Shown: positions 21,291 to 31,744 of the stretch, piece by piece
Numbering within the stretch: position 1 is the first letter of the stretch
How the letters are laid out: every line of letters starts with the position of its first letter
Source of the DNA: Achatina immaculata
Lineage: Eukaryota; Mollusca; Gastropoda; Stylommatophora; Achatinidae
DNA: 64,000 nucleotides
Assembly: GCA_009760885.1 (NCBI GenBank)
Contig: CM019703.1
Span: forward strand, 10,232,959-10,296,958
Direction of reading: 5' to 3'
The notes under the pieces: model-generated
What the model was told of the DNA's origin: nothing
Databases searched by the model: none
The model's input: only the letters and a program-made list of their open reading frames with translations
Program-made: the position numbers and the translations under genes

Positions 21291-21699
21291 CTTATAGGAA
21301 CTCTGGATTAAGCCTTTCTATGGAGCGAGTCAGATGAGACATACATTAAATTTAAATACGTGCATACACACAATCGTCCAGGCATCCAGATGTGCTGTGC
21401 CGCTAGACCCAGGCCACGTATTAACTGTAATGTTAAGCCTTGCCTTAACAAATGGCACTAATCACGTTAGACACAGAGTCGCTATAACCGTGCCTGGTCT
21501 CTCACGCCGCGCTTTATGCGCCTTATACCGCGGAACCTTGGCGTGAAAGTGATTCCTGGTCCCGTCCCACACGTTCGTCATGTCCCGTCTTCTGTTGGTC
21601 CCGGTAAAACGCTGAAACCGGACAGATGCTCAGTTTCACACGAGACAGGTGTAAAAGAGATCCGCTACGGGAATGGCGCGTTACGGAGTTTGTGACGGT
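21291..21699. other. Unassigned sequence
   Basis: No gene or repeat family is recognised. Confidence 0.45.
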
Positions 21700-22510
21700 A
21701 TTTTCGTTACATTAGAAGATCTTGATTTTGCTGATGACATAACTCTTATCAGTAACAATGTGAATTCCAAGCAAGAAAAACAGATAGCCTGTCTTCACTG
21801 GCTAGCAAAATAGGACTTGAAATTAACAAGGACAAAACAAAATTAATGAAAATTCCCATTAATCAAAATGGAAAAATACACGTAGAAGGAACAGATGTTG
21901 ATGAAGTCAATCAATCTGCATACCTTGGCAGCTACATAGACCAGGATGGTGACACTAGAAAGGAAGTTAGAATTCAATTTGCAAAAGCAGCATTGATCTT
22001 CAAGAATCTTGAGAACATACGGAATTCAAAAGTTATAAGCACAAAAACAAAGTTAAGACTATTCAATTCAAATGTAATATCCACCCTCATTTATACATGC
22101 GAAAGCTGGAAAACAACTAAAGAAATAGACAAGAAATTAGACTTTTTTGAAAACAAATGCATAAGGAAAATACTTGGCATCAAGTGGAACGAATTCAAGA
22201 ACAATGCAGAGATAAGACAGATGAGCGAAAAACAACCAGTCTCATGGGTGATTAGGAAAAGGAGATGGACTATGTAGGTCACGTGATGAGAAGAAACGAT
22301 CAGAGAATCCCAAAACAAGCTATCAAGTGGAACACAACAGGTCGAAGAAAAAAGAGGCAGACCGCGTGAAACTCTGAAGAGGACATTGTTAAGAGACGCC
22401 AATTTAGTAGGCATAAAATCCATTGATGAGGTTGAAAAGCTCGCCGAAATCAGGAAAAGTTTGGTGAACTACCTTGCGAGCCCTATGTGACGTTTAACGG
22501 CACAGGAAGG
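21700..22510 (+). mobile_element. Family C LINE, 3' part with FADD motif
   Basis: It begins inside the RT domain at LDFADDITLISNNVNS and continues EINKDKTKLMK, then a 143-codon frame (21846-22277) with VEGTDVDEVNQSAYLGSYID, ISTLIYTCESWK, DFFENKCIRKILGIKWNEF and RKRRWTM. A stop at 22275-22277 and frameshifts follow (for example in the A-run near 22350). The 3' end is GTGACGTTTAACGGCACAGG, then AAGGATGTAAGATAAGA. Other copies are at 26325, 31745 and 33775. Confidence 0.85.
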
Positions 22511-22980
22511 ATGTAAGATAAGAAGAGTACATTAACACCCCTATTAACGCTAACCCGAACGACACTGATTCAAATAGCGCACTATATCTGGGGTAAGTAT
22601 CATCACCGCGCAACAGGGCACGCCCAAATGAAAGGGACATACAGCTAACGGCAGCAGTAGTGGGCACATGGGCTGTGAATGGTAGTCCACAGGATCAAAG
22701 GGTCAGAGGATAATGGGCCCCTGTGGGTCAATTTAAAGAGTTAAATAGGGGCCCGGTGGATAGAATTAGGGGCTCGAAAATCATCTTGCAAAATTCCTCC
22801 CAGACGCCCCAGAGCGGGATGTCACTGTATATGGTCATTATGTATGGGGAAAAAGTTTTAGGTGAAAGAGGTGAAGTTTTAGGTGAACATATGTTGTTGT
22901 CCTCTAGTGAATAGGCGGTTGCTTATCTTGCTGAAGTTTTATGTTCGATTCCCTGACATTCGCTTATTCTTTCTCTCAGA
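22511..22980. other. Unassigned sequence
   Basis: No gene or repeat family is recognised. Confidence 0.45.
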
Positions 22981-23004
22981 TCTAAAGTTCTTTACATTTT
23001 CCCC

Positions 23005-23180
23005 ATGCTAACTAAACCACATCCCTTCACACTGGTAACTAAACCACATGCTAACTAAACCACATCTCTTCACACTAGTAACTAAATCACATGCTAACCA
23101 AACCACATCCCTTCACACTGGTAACTAAATCACGGTGACTAAACCACATGCTAACTAAACCACATCTCTTCACACTGGTC
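23005..23180. repeat. Tandem repeat of ~43 bp, about 4 copies
   Basis: ACTAAACCACATCCCTTCAC plus ACTGGTAACTAAACCACATG recurs with CTCTT/CCCTT variation and partial units. The array ends where the minus-strand family B LINE tail (GGTCAGTCAG) begins. Confidence 0.85.
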
Positions 23181-23480
23181 AGTCAGTCATTTGCATACCC
23201 CTTGTGGAACTTTGCCTGCCTACCTAACAGCTCTCCTGTAGGCCTCTCAGTTGTAAGCCCTGCTTCTGATGCGTCCATTCGCAGATCGTCAACGATATCT
23301 AGCAGCTGTCTTCGCTTTGGTCTTCCTCTTTCCTTTTCCCTTCCAAGACAGTCTCCTCTAAATTATCATGACGTTTAATGCGCCCAAAATATTAAAGTTT
23401 TCTCTCTTTAATCTTCCTCACTAGCCAGCCTTCTTCAATATTAAGTTCTTGTAGTATGGATATATTTGTTCTTTTTTGTG
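23178..23480 (-). mobile_element. Family B LINE 3' fragment
   Basis: (CTGA)n tail at 23178-23189, then the conserved terminus, and on the minus strand TQKRTNISILQELNIEEGWL, then KIKERKL. 5'-truncated near 23480. Confidence 0.8.
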
Positions 23481-23519
23481 TCAATGATAATGAATGTAAA
23501 GATTCACTCTGGCAGCGTG

Positions 23520-23757
23520 TAAAATATATTTCATTAAGAGGACCTAACTCCATTACCACAGATATCGCTGAAATGGACACCTTCAGGGAAACAAGAGTAA
23601 GGGTAGATCAAAGGAGACAAGAACAAAGAAGAGGCTGTTGATTAATAGAGAGCTCACCTGGACAAGAGCAAGAAGAAAATCATAAATAAATAAAGGGCGA
23701 AGAACAAGTATTTGTGGAAGTCCCAGATGCCTTGGGAACACTAAAGGCCCAGAGAAA
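23520..23757 (+). mobile_element. Family D LINE 3' fragment
   Basis: GATATCGCTGAAATGGACAC through GGGAAACAAGAGTAAGGGTA, AGCTCACCTGGACAAGAGCA and TTTGTGGAAGTCCCAGATGC follows the family D 3' region in order, with extra AAATAAATAA in the middle. It lies head-to-head with the family B fragment to its left. The GA tail is reduced to AGAGAAAG. Confidence 0.7.
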
Positions 23758-24260
23758 GAATGCGACCTTAGACTGACCCTGTTTTTACAACGCGATCGCT
23801 TTAATTTTTCTTCAGCAATTCTTTATCTAGTCCATTAAGATTTTTGTATAAGCTTTAAAGTCACCGAAGGTCAAATAAATTTCCTTTAATGAAAAAACAA
23901 AATTAAATTATAACAGGCAATACAATCAACACGCCCGTAAAGGTAAATTACCGATAACAGCTTCACGTTATTGAAAAAGTTATCCTTCATTGGCGACCAT
24001 TATACGGTACAAGCTGTTTCCCCTGCGTTATTGACACTAATCATTTTTACCTCTGCAGGTACGAAACAATGAAGGGGGGGGGGAGAGGATAATCGATGTG
24101 CGGTCTATCACATGTTACAGAGATCGATGGGGGTTGCAGATACTGCATGTCAGATCATGCACGGCCAACACTACTCAGATTTGACGGGGTTGGGAGGAGG
24201 GGAGCGGAGGGCAAGAGGGGAGGACTTCCTTGCATTTGTAAGCCCATCTTACCACATTAC
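23758..24260. other. Unassigned sequence with G-run
   Basis: G-run at 24074-24082. No gene is supported. Confidence 0.45.
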
Positions 24261-24815
24261 TGAAAACGCTGTCCGATGAGGCAATCAGCGACCCATAGCT
24301 GATATGCTAGCGTCAAGGTTAGCGAACCATAGCTGATATGCTAGCGTCAAGGTTAGCGAACCATAGCTGATATGCTAGCGTCAAGGTTAGCGAACCACAG
24401 CTGATATGCTAGCGTCAAGGTTAGCGAACCATAGCTGATATGCCAGTGTCAGGGTTAGCGACCCATAGCTGATATGCTAGTGTCAGGGTTAGCGACCCAT
24501 AGCTGATATGCCAGTGTCAGGGTTAGCGACCCATAGCTGACCAAGACCCTGTCCCACCTCTCTGTGCTACCCCCAGTAACAGGCCTAGCCTGGTTAACGG
24601 GGCAGGGATCGCCGTAGTCCCCGTAGTGGTGGAGTCTGCTAAAGAAGCATTGCACCCCTCCTCCCTCTGCTTTTTATCTGTACTCTGGACTGAAAAAGTA
24701 CCCGCCATAACCCACTCCCACGCCGATAAGATACTGTACCTCAACACCTCTACAGCATCGGCTGCAAAGAACACCAGCTCGCAGTTACAGGGAGTTCGTA
24801 CAAGTACAAGTACGA
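24261..24815 (+). mobile_element. S1 element with an internally expanded 34 bp array
   Basis: The start (TGAAAACGCTGTCCGATGAG), middle (GGTTAACGGGGCAGGGATCG) and end (GCATCGGCTGCAAAGAACAC, then GTACAAGTACAAGTACG) match other S1 copies. The single CATAGCTGATATGCTAGCGT motif of other copies is present here as seven tandem units at 24294-24531. The tail is of ACAAGT type. Confidence 0.85.
24294..24531. repeat. 34 bp tandem array, 7 copies, within S1
   Basis: The unit is CATAGCTGATATGCTAGCGT plus CAAGGTTAGCGAAC. Units 1-4 carry GCGTCAAGG and units 5-7 GTGTCAGGG, so the array consists of two homogenised blocks. An eighth partial unit leads into GACCAAGACCCTG. Confidence 0.92.
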
Positions 24816-25580
24816 CATTACTAATTCCAATTCACTTTTCCCCCTCTCCTCGTTTGTTTTTTTTTTAGGCCCAGCTGGCTTTCCATACAATTCTGTTCTG
24901 GAATACATTGTATATATCAATATTTTAACATTGTTGTACATTGTTTTTAACCCGCCGTATTCTGTTTCTTTACTGACGTTGATTTACTGGGCGTTTTTCT
25001 GTGTGTGTGTGTGTGTGTTTTTTAAAAATCCGACTTTTTTGTTTTCATTATCCCATAGAATATGCAGATAGAACTGGTTGTTATGACTACCGATGCAATC
25101 TGTGCCAGATCGAAAGACAAGATGAGCCAGACTGAAGGGAGTCCGGGGGTTGGGGGGGGGGAGTGGGGGGTGGGGTGGGAGAGGGATAGAGACAAGAGAT
25201 GAAGGGAATCGAGCACTCCCTCCCCCCCTCCCTAGGGAGACATGAGAAACAAAGACCCGTCCGGGCCATCCTGTATACAATACACACATGATGGATCTGC
25301 ATGTACAGATCAAATGGAGCCCTTGGCGTACATAGCATGTCACTTAATCAAATTCACGTGAACTTGGAAAAAATACCTGGAGGGGGGGGGAGAGGGGAGG
25401 GAGGCTTTACCTGGATTGTCTATCCATAATTCATCACGTTCTGCCTTCTTTTGTCTCGCTTTTTCGTTAATTTCTTTTCTTTTTTTTCCGCTCTTTCATT
25501 AGCTCTGTTTTTCCCTGTGATGTTATGAAGAGGAGTACATTATATTATATAAGATTATATGTCTACATTGTAAGAGCTTC
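24816..25580. other. Unassigned sequence with GT and G-runs
   Basis: (GT)n at 24999-25018; G-runs near 25150, 25164 and 25384. No gene is supported. Confidence 0.45.
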
Positions 25581-25582
25581 TT

Positions 25583-25880
25583 GTTTTCTTCCTTTCTTTC
25601 TTTCTTTCTTTCTTTCTTTACTAGACAGAAAGGTGGAAGAATAAGTAGAAAGAAATAACGAAAGGAAAGAAGGAACAAAGGAAGGTATGTTAGTAGGTGT
25701 GTATGTGTTAGGTAGGTAAGTGAGGAGGAAACTAGGTAGTTGGGTGAGTGGATAGGTAGGTAGGCAGGTAGGTGAGCTGGTAGTAGGCAGGGGAGTGGAT
25801 AGGTAGGTCAGTGGGTGGTGGATAGTAGGTGAATAGATAAGTGGGTGAATAGGTAGGTAGATGGGTGGATAGGTAGGGAA
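25583..25880. repeat. (TTTC)n followed by degenerate (GGTA)n array
   Basis: TTTC repeats at 25590-25619, then A/G-rich sequence, then GTAGGTAGG/GTGGATAGGTAGG repeats to about 25878, abutting a family D LINE end. Confidence 0.85.
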
Positions 25881-25955
25881 AAAAAGGCAAAGGACAGGCG
25901 TTTGTGGAAAACCCTCGCGGAAGCTCCATGGCCCTGTGCACTTAAGGTTCAGAAA
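25880..25955 (+). mobile_element. Family D LINE, last ~75 bp
   Basis: AAAAAAAGGCAAAGGACAGG, CGTTTGTGGAAAACCCTCGC and CTTAAGGTTCAG mark the extreme 3' end, followed by (GGGA)n/(GA)n to about 26020. The upstream LINE sequence is absent. Confidence 0.8.
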
Positions 25956-26029
25956 GAGGGAGGGAGGGAGGGAGGGAGAGAGAGAGAGTGAAAGAGAGAG
26001 AGAGAGAGAAGGAAAGAGAGATAGTGTAG

Positions 26030-26324
26030 GTTTTTAGTTACGGACCACATGCGCATTTTAAACACGTAAGAGAGCTAACCACCTTCCGGAGTAACACATG
26101 AGAAGGAATTAATGTAGCCAATAGGAAGCTCTGTCTTTTCTTTCTTTCTCACAAGATCTGTTTCGCGACAGATTTAATCTTTAGCAGACGGGACGAGCTA
26201 GAAAATAACCTAAGCGTGTACTAAGATCGCGCTTCTGTGTATGTTAACATACATACATACATACATACATACATACATACATACGCTGCGAATGTAAATA
26301 GCAGTTTTGTATCACAGGCAAAGA
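26030..26324. other. Unassigned, with (ATAC)n
   Basis: (ATAC)n of about 10 units at 26247-26285. Otherwise nothing is recognised. Confidence 0.5.
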
Positions 26325-26890
26325 TATCTTATATATCCTTCCCGTGCCGTTAAACGTCACATAGGGCTCGCTATGTAGTTCGCCAAGTTTTCCTGTTTTC
26401 GGCGAGCTTTTCAACCTCATCAAGGGATGTTATACCAACTAAACTGGCCTCTCTTAACAATGTCCTCTTTAGAGTTTCACATGGTCCGCCCTCTTTTTCT
26501 TCGGCCTGTTGTGTTCCACGTGATAGCTTGTTTTGGGATTCTCTGACCGTTTCTTCTCATCACGTGACCAGCATATGTCCATCTCATTTTCCTAAGCACC
26601 CATGAAACTGGTTGTTGTTCAGTCATCTGTCTTATCTCTGCATTGTTTTTGAATTCGTTCCACGTGATGCCAAGTATTTTCCTTAGGCATTTGTTTTCAC
26701 AAGAGTCTAATTTCTTGTCTATTTTTTTAGTTGTTTTCCAGCTTTTGCATACATAAATGAGGGTTGATATTACATTTGAATTGAATAGTCTTAACTTTGT
26801 TTTTGTGCTTATAACTTTTGAATTCCATATGTTCTCAAGATTTTGAAGATCTATGCAGCTTTTGCAATTCTAATTCAAAGTTCCTTTCTG
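26325..26890 (-). mobile_element. Family C LINE 3' fragment
   Basis: On the minus strand it carries the family C order: the IRNSKVISTKTKLRLFNSNV region, ISTLIY, the CIRKILGITWNEFKN region, then the conserved terminus (CTTCCCGTGCCGTTAAACGT on the plus strand at 26340). Stops and frameshifts are present. Confidence 0.8.
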
Positions 26891-27590
26891 GTGTCTCCAT
26901 CCTATATATATATAACAAGTATACATATGTTTATATATATTCTGTTATATAAGTTTCACGCATTGCGCTAGTTTTATCTTTTACTTTTGTCTTATCTTAA
27001 GAGATGATGAATAAATAAACGCATAGTTCAATAATTGTCTAATGCTCCACAAGGTATTTGTTTCTGTCACACTTCTCGTGTTAGCCAGAGTTTTCCAAGC
27101 ATAAAAGCCGAGTTGAGACCTAGGTGAGTAACATACAACGTTGAGAACGTTGGCTTCTGTACACAAACAAAAAAACCACTATAATGGTAGTGGAACCAGC
27201 GTGGAAGTAATGTATAAACCACGAAAGACAGATGCAGTCTGGGTTGTTTAGCAACCATTTCCCCGTTTTTATTATTCTGTGTTTAACCTGTTTCACACTC
27301 AGTGTCATAGATTCTGAGATGCTCTGTTTATTCAGTCATAAAACACTTTTTTTCCCCTCATACAGCATTACACATATGATCCCCAGATTATAAAACTTAA
27401 AAGGTTATGATTTAAAGTGTTAAAACTTATGATACTTGTCATGATATCTGACTTTTTTTTGGGAGGGAGGGGGGGGGGGGGCTCTTATATCTATGATTCT
27501 GTATTTCTCCAGTGAAGTATATATTAAACTAAACCTGGCAAATTATACTCTGCAGTCTGTCAGTGGTCGCATTAACAGGTAATTACCAGT
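26891..27590. other. Unassigned sequence
   Basis: TA-rich near 26905-26945 and a G-run at 27470-27481. No gene is supported. Confidence 0.45.
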
Positions 27591-27928
27591 CTTGTCTTGT
27601 CTTGTCTTGTCTTGTCCTATCTCCCTGTCACTACGAGCTGGTGTTCTTTGCAGCCGACGCCGTGAAGCTGGTGATGCAGAACATCGTATCAGCGTGGGAG
27701 CGGGGTTATGGCGGCTATTTTTTTCAATCCCGGAGTACAGCTAAAGACCAAAGACTCCACCACCATGGGGACTATGGCGATCCCTTCCTATTAGCCAGGT
27801 TACGCCTGTTTCTGGGGGTACAAACGGAAAGGTGGGACAGGGTCTTGGTCTGCTATGGTTAGCTAACCCTGACCCTAGCATATCAGATATGGGTCGATGA
27901 TTGCCTCATCGTACAACGTCTTCACCTC
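27591..27928 (-). mobile_element. S1 element, near full length, (ACAAG)n tail
   Basis: The minus-oriented copy is intact from GAGGTGAAGACGTTGTACGA (27928) through GACCAAGACCCTGTCCCACC to GTGACAGGGAGATAGG and (ACAAG)n, seen on the plus strand as CTTGT repeats at 27591-27617. This copy defines the pre-insertion structure of the split S1 at 16553-18020. Confidence 0.82.
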
Positions 27929-27962
27929 ACGATAATTACCAGTAAAATACCTATTAAAAAAC

Positions 27963-27965
<3 letters not shown>

Positions 27966-27993
<28 letters not shown>

Positions 27994-28334
27994 CGAGAGA
28001 GAGAGAGTGTGTGTGTGAGAGAGAGTGTGTGTGTGTGAGAGAGAGTGTGTGTGAGAGTGTGTGTGAGAGAGTGTGTGTATGAGAGAGTGTGTGTGTGAGA
28101 GAGAGAGTGTTTGTATGAGAGAGAGTGTGTGTGTGAAAGAGAGTGTGTGTGAGAGAGAGTGTGTGTGAGAGAGAGAGTGCGTGAGAGAGAGTGTGTGTGA
28201 GAGAGAGAGTGTTTGTATGAGAGAGAGTGTGTGTGAAAGAGTGTGTGTGTGAGAGAGTGTGTGTGAGAGAGAGTGTGTGTGAGAGAGAGTGTGTGTGAGA
28301 GAGAGAGTGCGTGAGAGAGAGTGTGTGTGTGTGA

Positions 28335-28372
<38 letters not shown>
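27966..28372. repeat. Mixed (GA)n/(GT)n microsatellite, ~400 bp
   Basis: Blocks of GAGAGA alternate with GTGTGT at roughly 20-25 bp intervals, a higher-order structure with both purine-tract and Z-DNA-prone segments. Confidence 0.93.
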
Positions 28373-28664
28373 CCCGAAACTTTTGGACTTCGCCGATTAC
28401 TGTAACCGGTTCATATTATCAAAAACCTAATTAAAAAAAACTACCCAACGAAGTCGATTAGAGAATAATTGAGCCAGTAAACTGGTAACGATCAGTTTGC
28501 TTGGTGAAAGTTCGGCCACTTTTGACGTTCGTTAATCGTGTTAGCATTTTGTAATGATTAAATCTCGCAGTGAATAAAGTAATAAAAAAATCTCACACGA
28601 ACATTTACTTCCCGCTGATGTTTGTAAAGTGTTTAATTTTATATTTAAAAACAAGTATATGAAA
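28373..28664. other. Unassigned sequence
   Basis: Nothing recognised. Confidence 0.45.
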
Positions 28665-28818
28665 TGGCAAAAGAAACATGGAGAAGAACAACAGAGAAGA
28701 TGTTGAGAAATAGAGGGCTCACCTGGGCAAGAGCGGGGGAAAAAAAAGGCAAAGGACAGGCATTTGTGGAAAACCCTTGCGGAATCCCCATGTGCCCTGG
28801 GCACTTAAGGTTCAGAGA
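28665..28818 (+). mobile_element. Family D LINE 3' fragment
   Basis: AKETWRRTTEKMLRNRGLTW in translation, then the terminus CTTAAGGTTCAGAG. This copy has almost no GA tail. Confidence 0.8.
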
Positions 28819-29534
28819 TATGAAATATCGAATGTTCTATAGAAAAAAAAAACAACTAGTATTTGGAAAAGTACTTCATGCCAGGTGAAAGACAGGTGCA
28901 AGTATAGTGGTTTCATAAAATCCAAACACGATGCACTGGTTTGGTACATTCTTTATTCCATTTTTTAAAGACTTATTTCTCACTTTCTGCCTAATTTGTC
29001 CGTTATCCTGGAATGAACTACTATAGGCATCTTAATACACTGCATGCAGGAGCACACAGTATGTTCATTATCACAGAGTGCACAAGGGCTCTTGTCTTTC
29101 AGTTTTCTGGCTTCTGGTTCCCTTACTTTTTGACTCATAGCCCACTCTCCTGAATGCTGACGCTGGTTCATTTTTGTTTGGGACTGTCCCTGGGGTAAGC
29201 TCAGTCTAGTAAATATCAAGAGATATTTACGTACAGCTCTGAATCAAAGGGAAAGTTGACCTTTGTTATGTCAATGTTGTCATTGTGTTAGCAGAGCATT
29301 GCCGTTGGCACGGTACAGTCCATCCTCATTAGCAATTTGTCTTCAGCACTGGGGTTTAATTCAGGGTTGGAGGATGGTGTATAAAGGCATTAACAAAACT
29401 CCCAACCTGGGATCCACAAAGGGTCATGTAGGGATTCGAGGAGCAAATCCAGATTATGTTGAAAACTAGAAATGCACTTTAGTTCTTGATTTAAATACCA
29501 TGTGGACAGGATCTGTATTTTAGTGTATTATAGA
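28819..29534. other. Unassigned sequence
   Basis: A minus-strand 79-codon frame (29219-28980) has a Cys cluster, PCALCDNEHTVCSCMQC. I considered a piggyBac-type tail and could not support it. Nothing else is recognised. Confidence 0.4.
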
Positions 29535-29690
29535 GGAAGACCAAAGCGAAGATGGCTGCAAGACATCGTTGATGTTCTGCGAATGGACGCATCAGCAGTA
29601 GGGCATCTTGCTTACAACCGAGAGGCCAAAGGAGAACTGTTAGGGAGGCAAAGTTCCGCAAGGGACATGCAAATGACTGACTGACTGGAC
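29535..29690 (+). mobile_element. Family B LINE 3' terminus
   Basis: RGRPKRRWLQDIVDVLRMDA in translation, then the terminus GCAAAGTTCCGCAAGGGACA and tail (CTGA)n ending about 29688. Confidence 0.8.
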
Positions 29691-29947
29691 AGGGTCTGTA
29701 GGAGGATCGCTCAAATCACTGGAGGTCGCCGTCTCTCGGGCTGTCACAGACTTAGCGTCTAGGATCGAACCCTGCTTGTCACTTCCCATTGATCAGGGTT
29801 CTTGTCACAGCTAGGAAGGGGCTCGTGCTCTTTCACTTGAGTAGATCGGGACACACATGGGCTTGTCATGATAACCCTTCAAAATTTTAACAAAAAGGGG
29901 GTCAGAATCCTGGAAAAGCACTTAAACAAACCTTGAAAAATATGCAC
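29691..29947. other. Unassigned sequence
   Basis: Nothing recognised. Confidence 0.45.
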
Positions 29948-30289
29948 AGAAACATGCAATCCACCTGAGAAGATTGTATGAAACATGCAACCCACCGGAG
30001 AAGATTGTATGAAACATGCAACCCACCGGAGAAGATTGTATGAAACATGCAACCCACCGGAGAAGATTGTATGAAACATGCAACCCACCGGAGAAGATTG
30101 TATGAAACATGCAACCCACCGGAGAAGATTGTATGAAACATGCACCCCACCGGAGAAGATTGTATGAAGCATGCAACCCACCGGAGAAGATTGTATGAAA
30201 CATGCAACCCACCGAAGAAGATTGTATGAAGCATGCAACCACCGGAGAAGATTGTATGAAACATGCAACCCACCGGAGAAGATTGTATG
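29948..30289. repeat. 31 bp minisatellite, 11 copies
   Basis: The unit is GAAACATGCAACCCACCGGA plus GAAGATTGTAT, with few variants. It keeps three minus-strand frames open (repeats of SYNLLRWVACFIQ type). It ends exactly where the RNase H fragment of a family F LINE begins. Confidence 0.94.
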
Positions 30290-31300
30290 CTTCACTGACT
30301 GCAGAGGCCTGCTAAAAGCAACATAGGCAAATAAAAAACGGCTCGCAAAAACACAAAAAATATGACAACTAAACAAGCTACAAAACTCAGCTGTAGTCCT
30401 ACAGTGGCTCCCTTCACATTGCGGAAGAAATGGGAATGAAAAAGCTGATGCCCTCTCCAAGGGCAGGAAGCGAAATGGAGCAGGTTAACCCACCCAGTAA
30501 AATATCAAGCAAAAAATCATCATCCACAACAAACGAAACGCCAACTGAACAACAAAAATAGAATCAAAACAAGACCACATTCATCAAATACAGAGATACC
30601 AGCAATCATCATCATCAGGTGCCGTGCCGACTGGCGTTGGCTATTACGCTTCTCCAGAGTACCCGATCCTTCATGCAGGCCATCAGTTCAGTTGATGATC
30701 TCCTCTCACACCATCCCGTCAGACTGTCCAGTATCATTTCTCTTGGTCTTCCTCTTGATCTTCTTCCTTCTATTGTTCCTGTTGTTATAATATTTTCAAT
30801 GCCCCCTCTTCTCATTGCATGTCCTATGAAAGTACATTGTCTGTCTCCTATTTGTTTGACAAGGTTTTTTGTCTCTCCAGCTCTTCTCATACATTCTTCA
30901 TTAGTTATTTTTGCTGTGCAGGGGATTCACAACATTCTTCTAATAAACCACATTTCTGCTGCTTCCAATGATTTTGATACCAGCAAACCACAATCTTTTG
31001 ACTAAGGACAGAACACCGCAGACTTCTAAGCCACCTCTATCACATCAGAATATCACGCATAAGCGAGTCTCCCTGTGGCTTTGTGGTCCAGACGCCAGAG
31101 CACACCCTGCAAACCTGTCCAACCAACTCAAACCTCCAAGCACAGACCTGGCCAGAGGGAGAGGAACTGAAGGAAAAGCTGTGGGTTCACACTCAATCCT
31201 GGAGAGGACAGTGGACTTGTTAGGATGACAGGGGTGCAGATTTAGCATGACCAACTTTTCTCGAACGCTGAAGAAGAAGAAGAAGAAGAAGAAGACGAAG
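30290..31300 (+). mobile_element. Family F LINE with RNase H region, split by a family A LINE
   Basis: At 30290-30310 the translation reads FTDCRGLL. Near 30390-30460 it reads VVLQWLPSHCGRNGNEKADA, a clear RNase H motif of Jockey/I-like LINEs. After the 370 bp insertion the element resumes at 30976 with LRTEHRRLLSHLYHIRIS, SPCGF and QTPEHTLQTCP, the same tail as the fragment at 8165. Its end carries a (GAA)n tail at 31269-31299. The frame has stops and shifts. Confidence 0.82.
30606..30975 (-). mobile_element. Family A LINE 3' end inserted in family F LINE
   Basis: Minus-strand 91-codon frame with MRRAGETKNLVKQIGDRQCT, then MRRGGIENIITTGTIEG and DRVLWRSVIANASRHGT, closely matching the C-terminus of the copy at 3870. 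The (GAT)n tail abuts 30606. The target-site duplication GATACCAGCAA is found at 30595-30605 and 30976-30986. It is an extremely 5'-truncated, fairly young insertion. Confidence 0.9.
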
Positions 31301-31304
31301 AATC

Positions 31305-31335
31305 CCGGAAAGAGGTTGAAAACCACTGATATAAA
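31305..31335 (-). mobile_element. Possible lone hAT terminus
   Basis: Reversed, the sequence reads ATATCAGTGGTTTTCAACCT, like a hAT left end. No partner end is found nearby. Confidence 0.35.
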
Positions 31336-31565
31336 GAAGAGAAGAAAAAAAAATGAGAGTAACGAGAGAACGTATAAATAATTTCATTTATGTGAGCAAA
31401 TACATTATATTTATGACAGCAGTTGTTTCTTGGAAGTCGCACTACGTGGCACCAAATGAAGGAAGGTTTGCTCTGGTTTTGATCATTCAGATTCGGCAGC
31501 TTCTGGTTTGTCGGTTCATCTAATGAACCAACGTCTTCAACTGTTCATGCGTCAGGAAAGCTAAG

Positions 31566-31625
31566 TTATCCTATCCTATCCTATCCTATCCTATCCTATC
31601 CTATCCTATCCTATCCTATCCTATC
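31566..31625. repeat. (CTATC)n pentanucleotide microsatellite, 12 copies
   Basis: Perfect CTATC repeats. The flank just left of it, AATGAACCAACGTCTTCAAC, recurs at 35850 (AATGAACTAACGTCTTCAAT), so the microsatellite may be the tail of a small unclassified repeat. Confidence 0.9.
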
Positions 31626-31744
31626 AGCAGCTAAATGAAGATTTCTTCTTATTACTGGAAGATCTGAACATGCAGCGTTACTTGGAACAGAACCACCAAT
31701 CTTCAAGCAAAAACTTTCCTAACATTCACAGCAAGAACTGGATC

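Noticed and set aside
28980..29219. piggyBac-type transposase C-terminal Cys motif (PCALCDNEHTVCSCMQC)
   Set aside because: The Cys spacing does not match the family pattern well and no transposase core or inverted ends are visible nearby.
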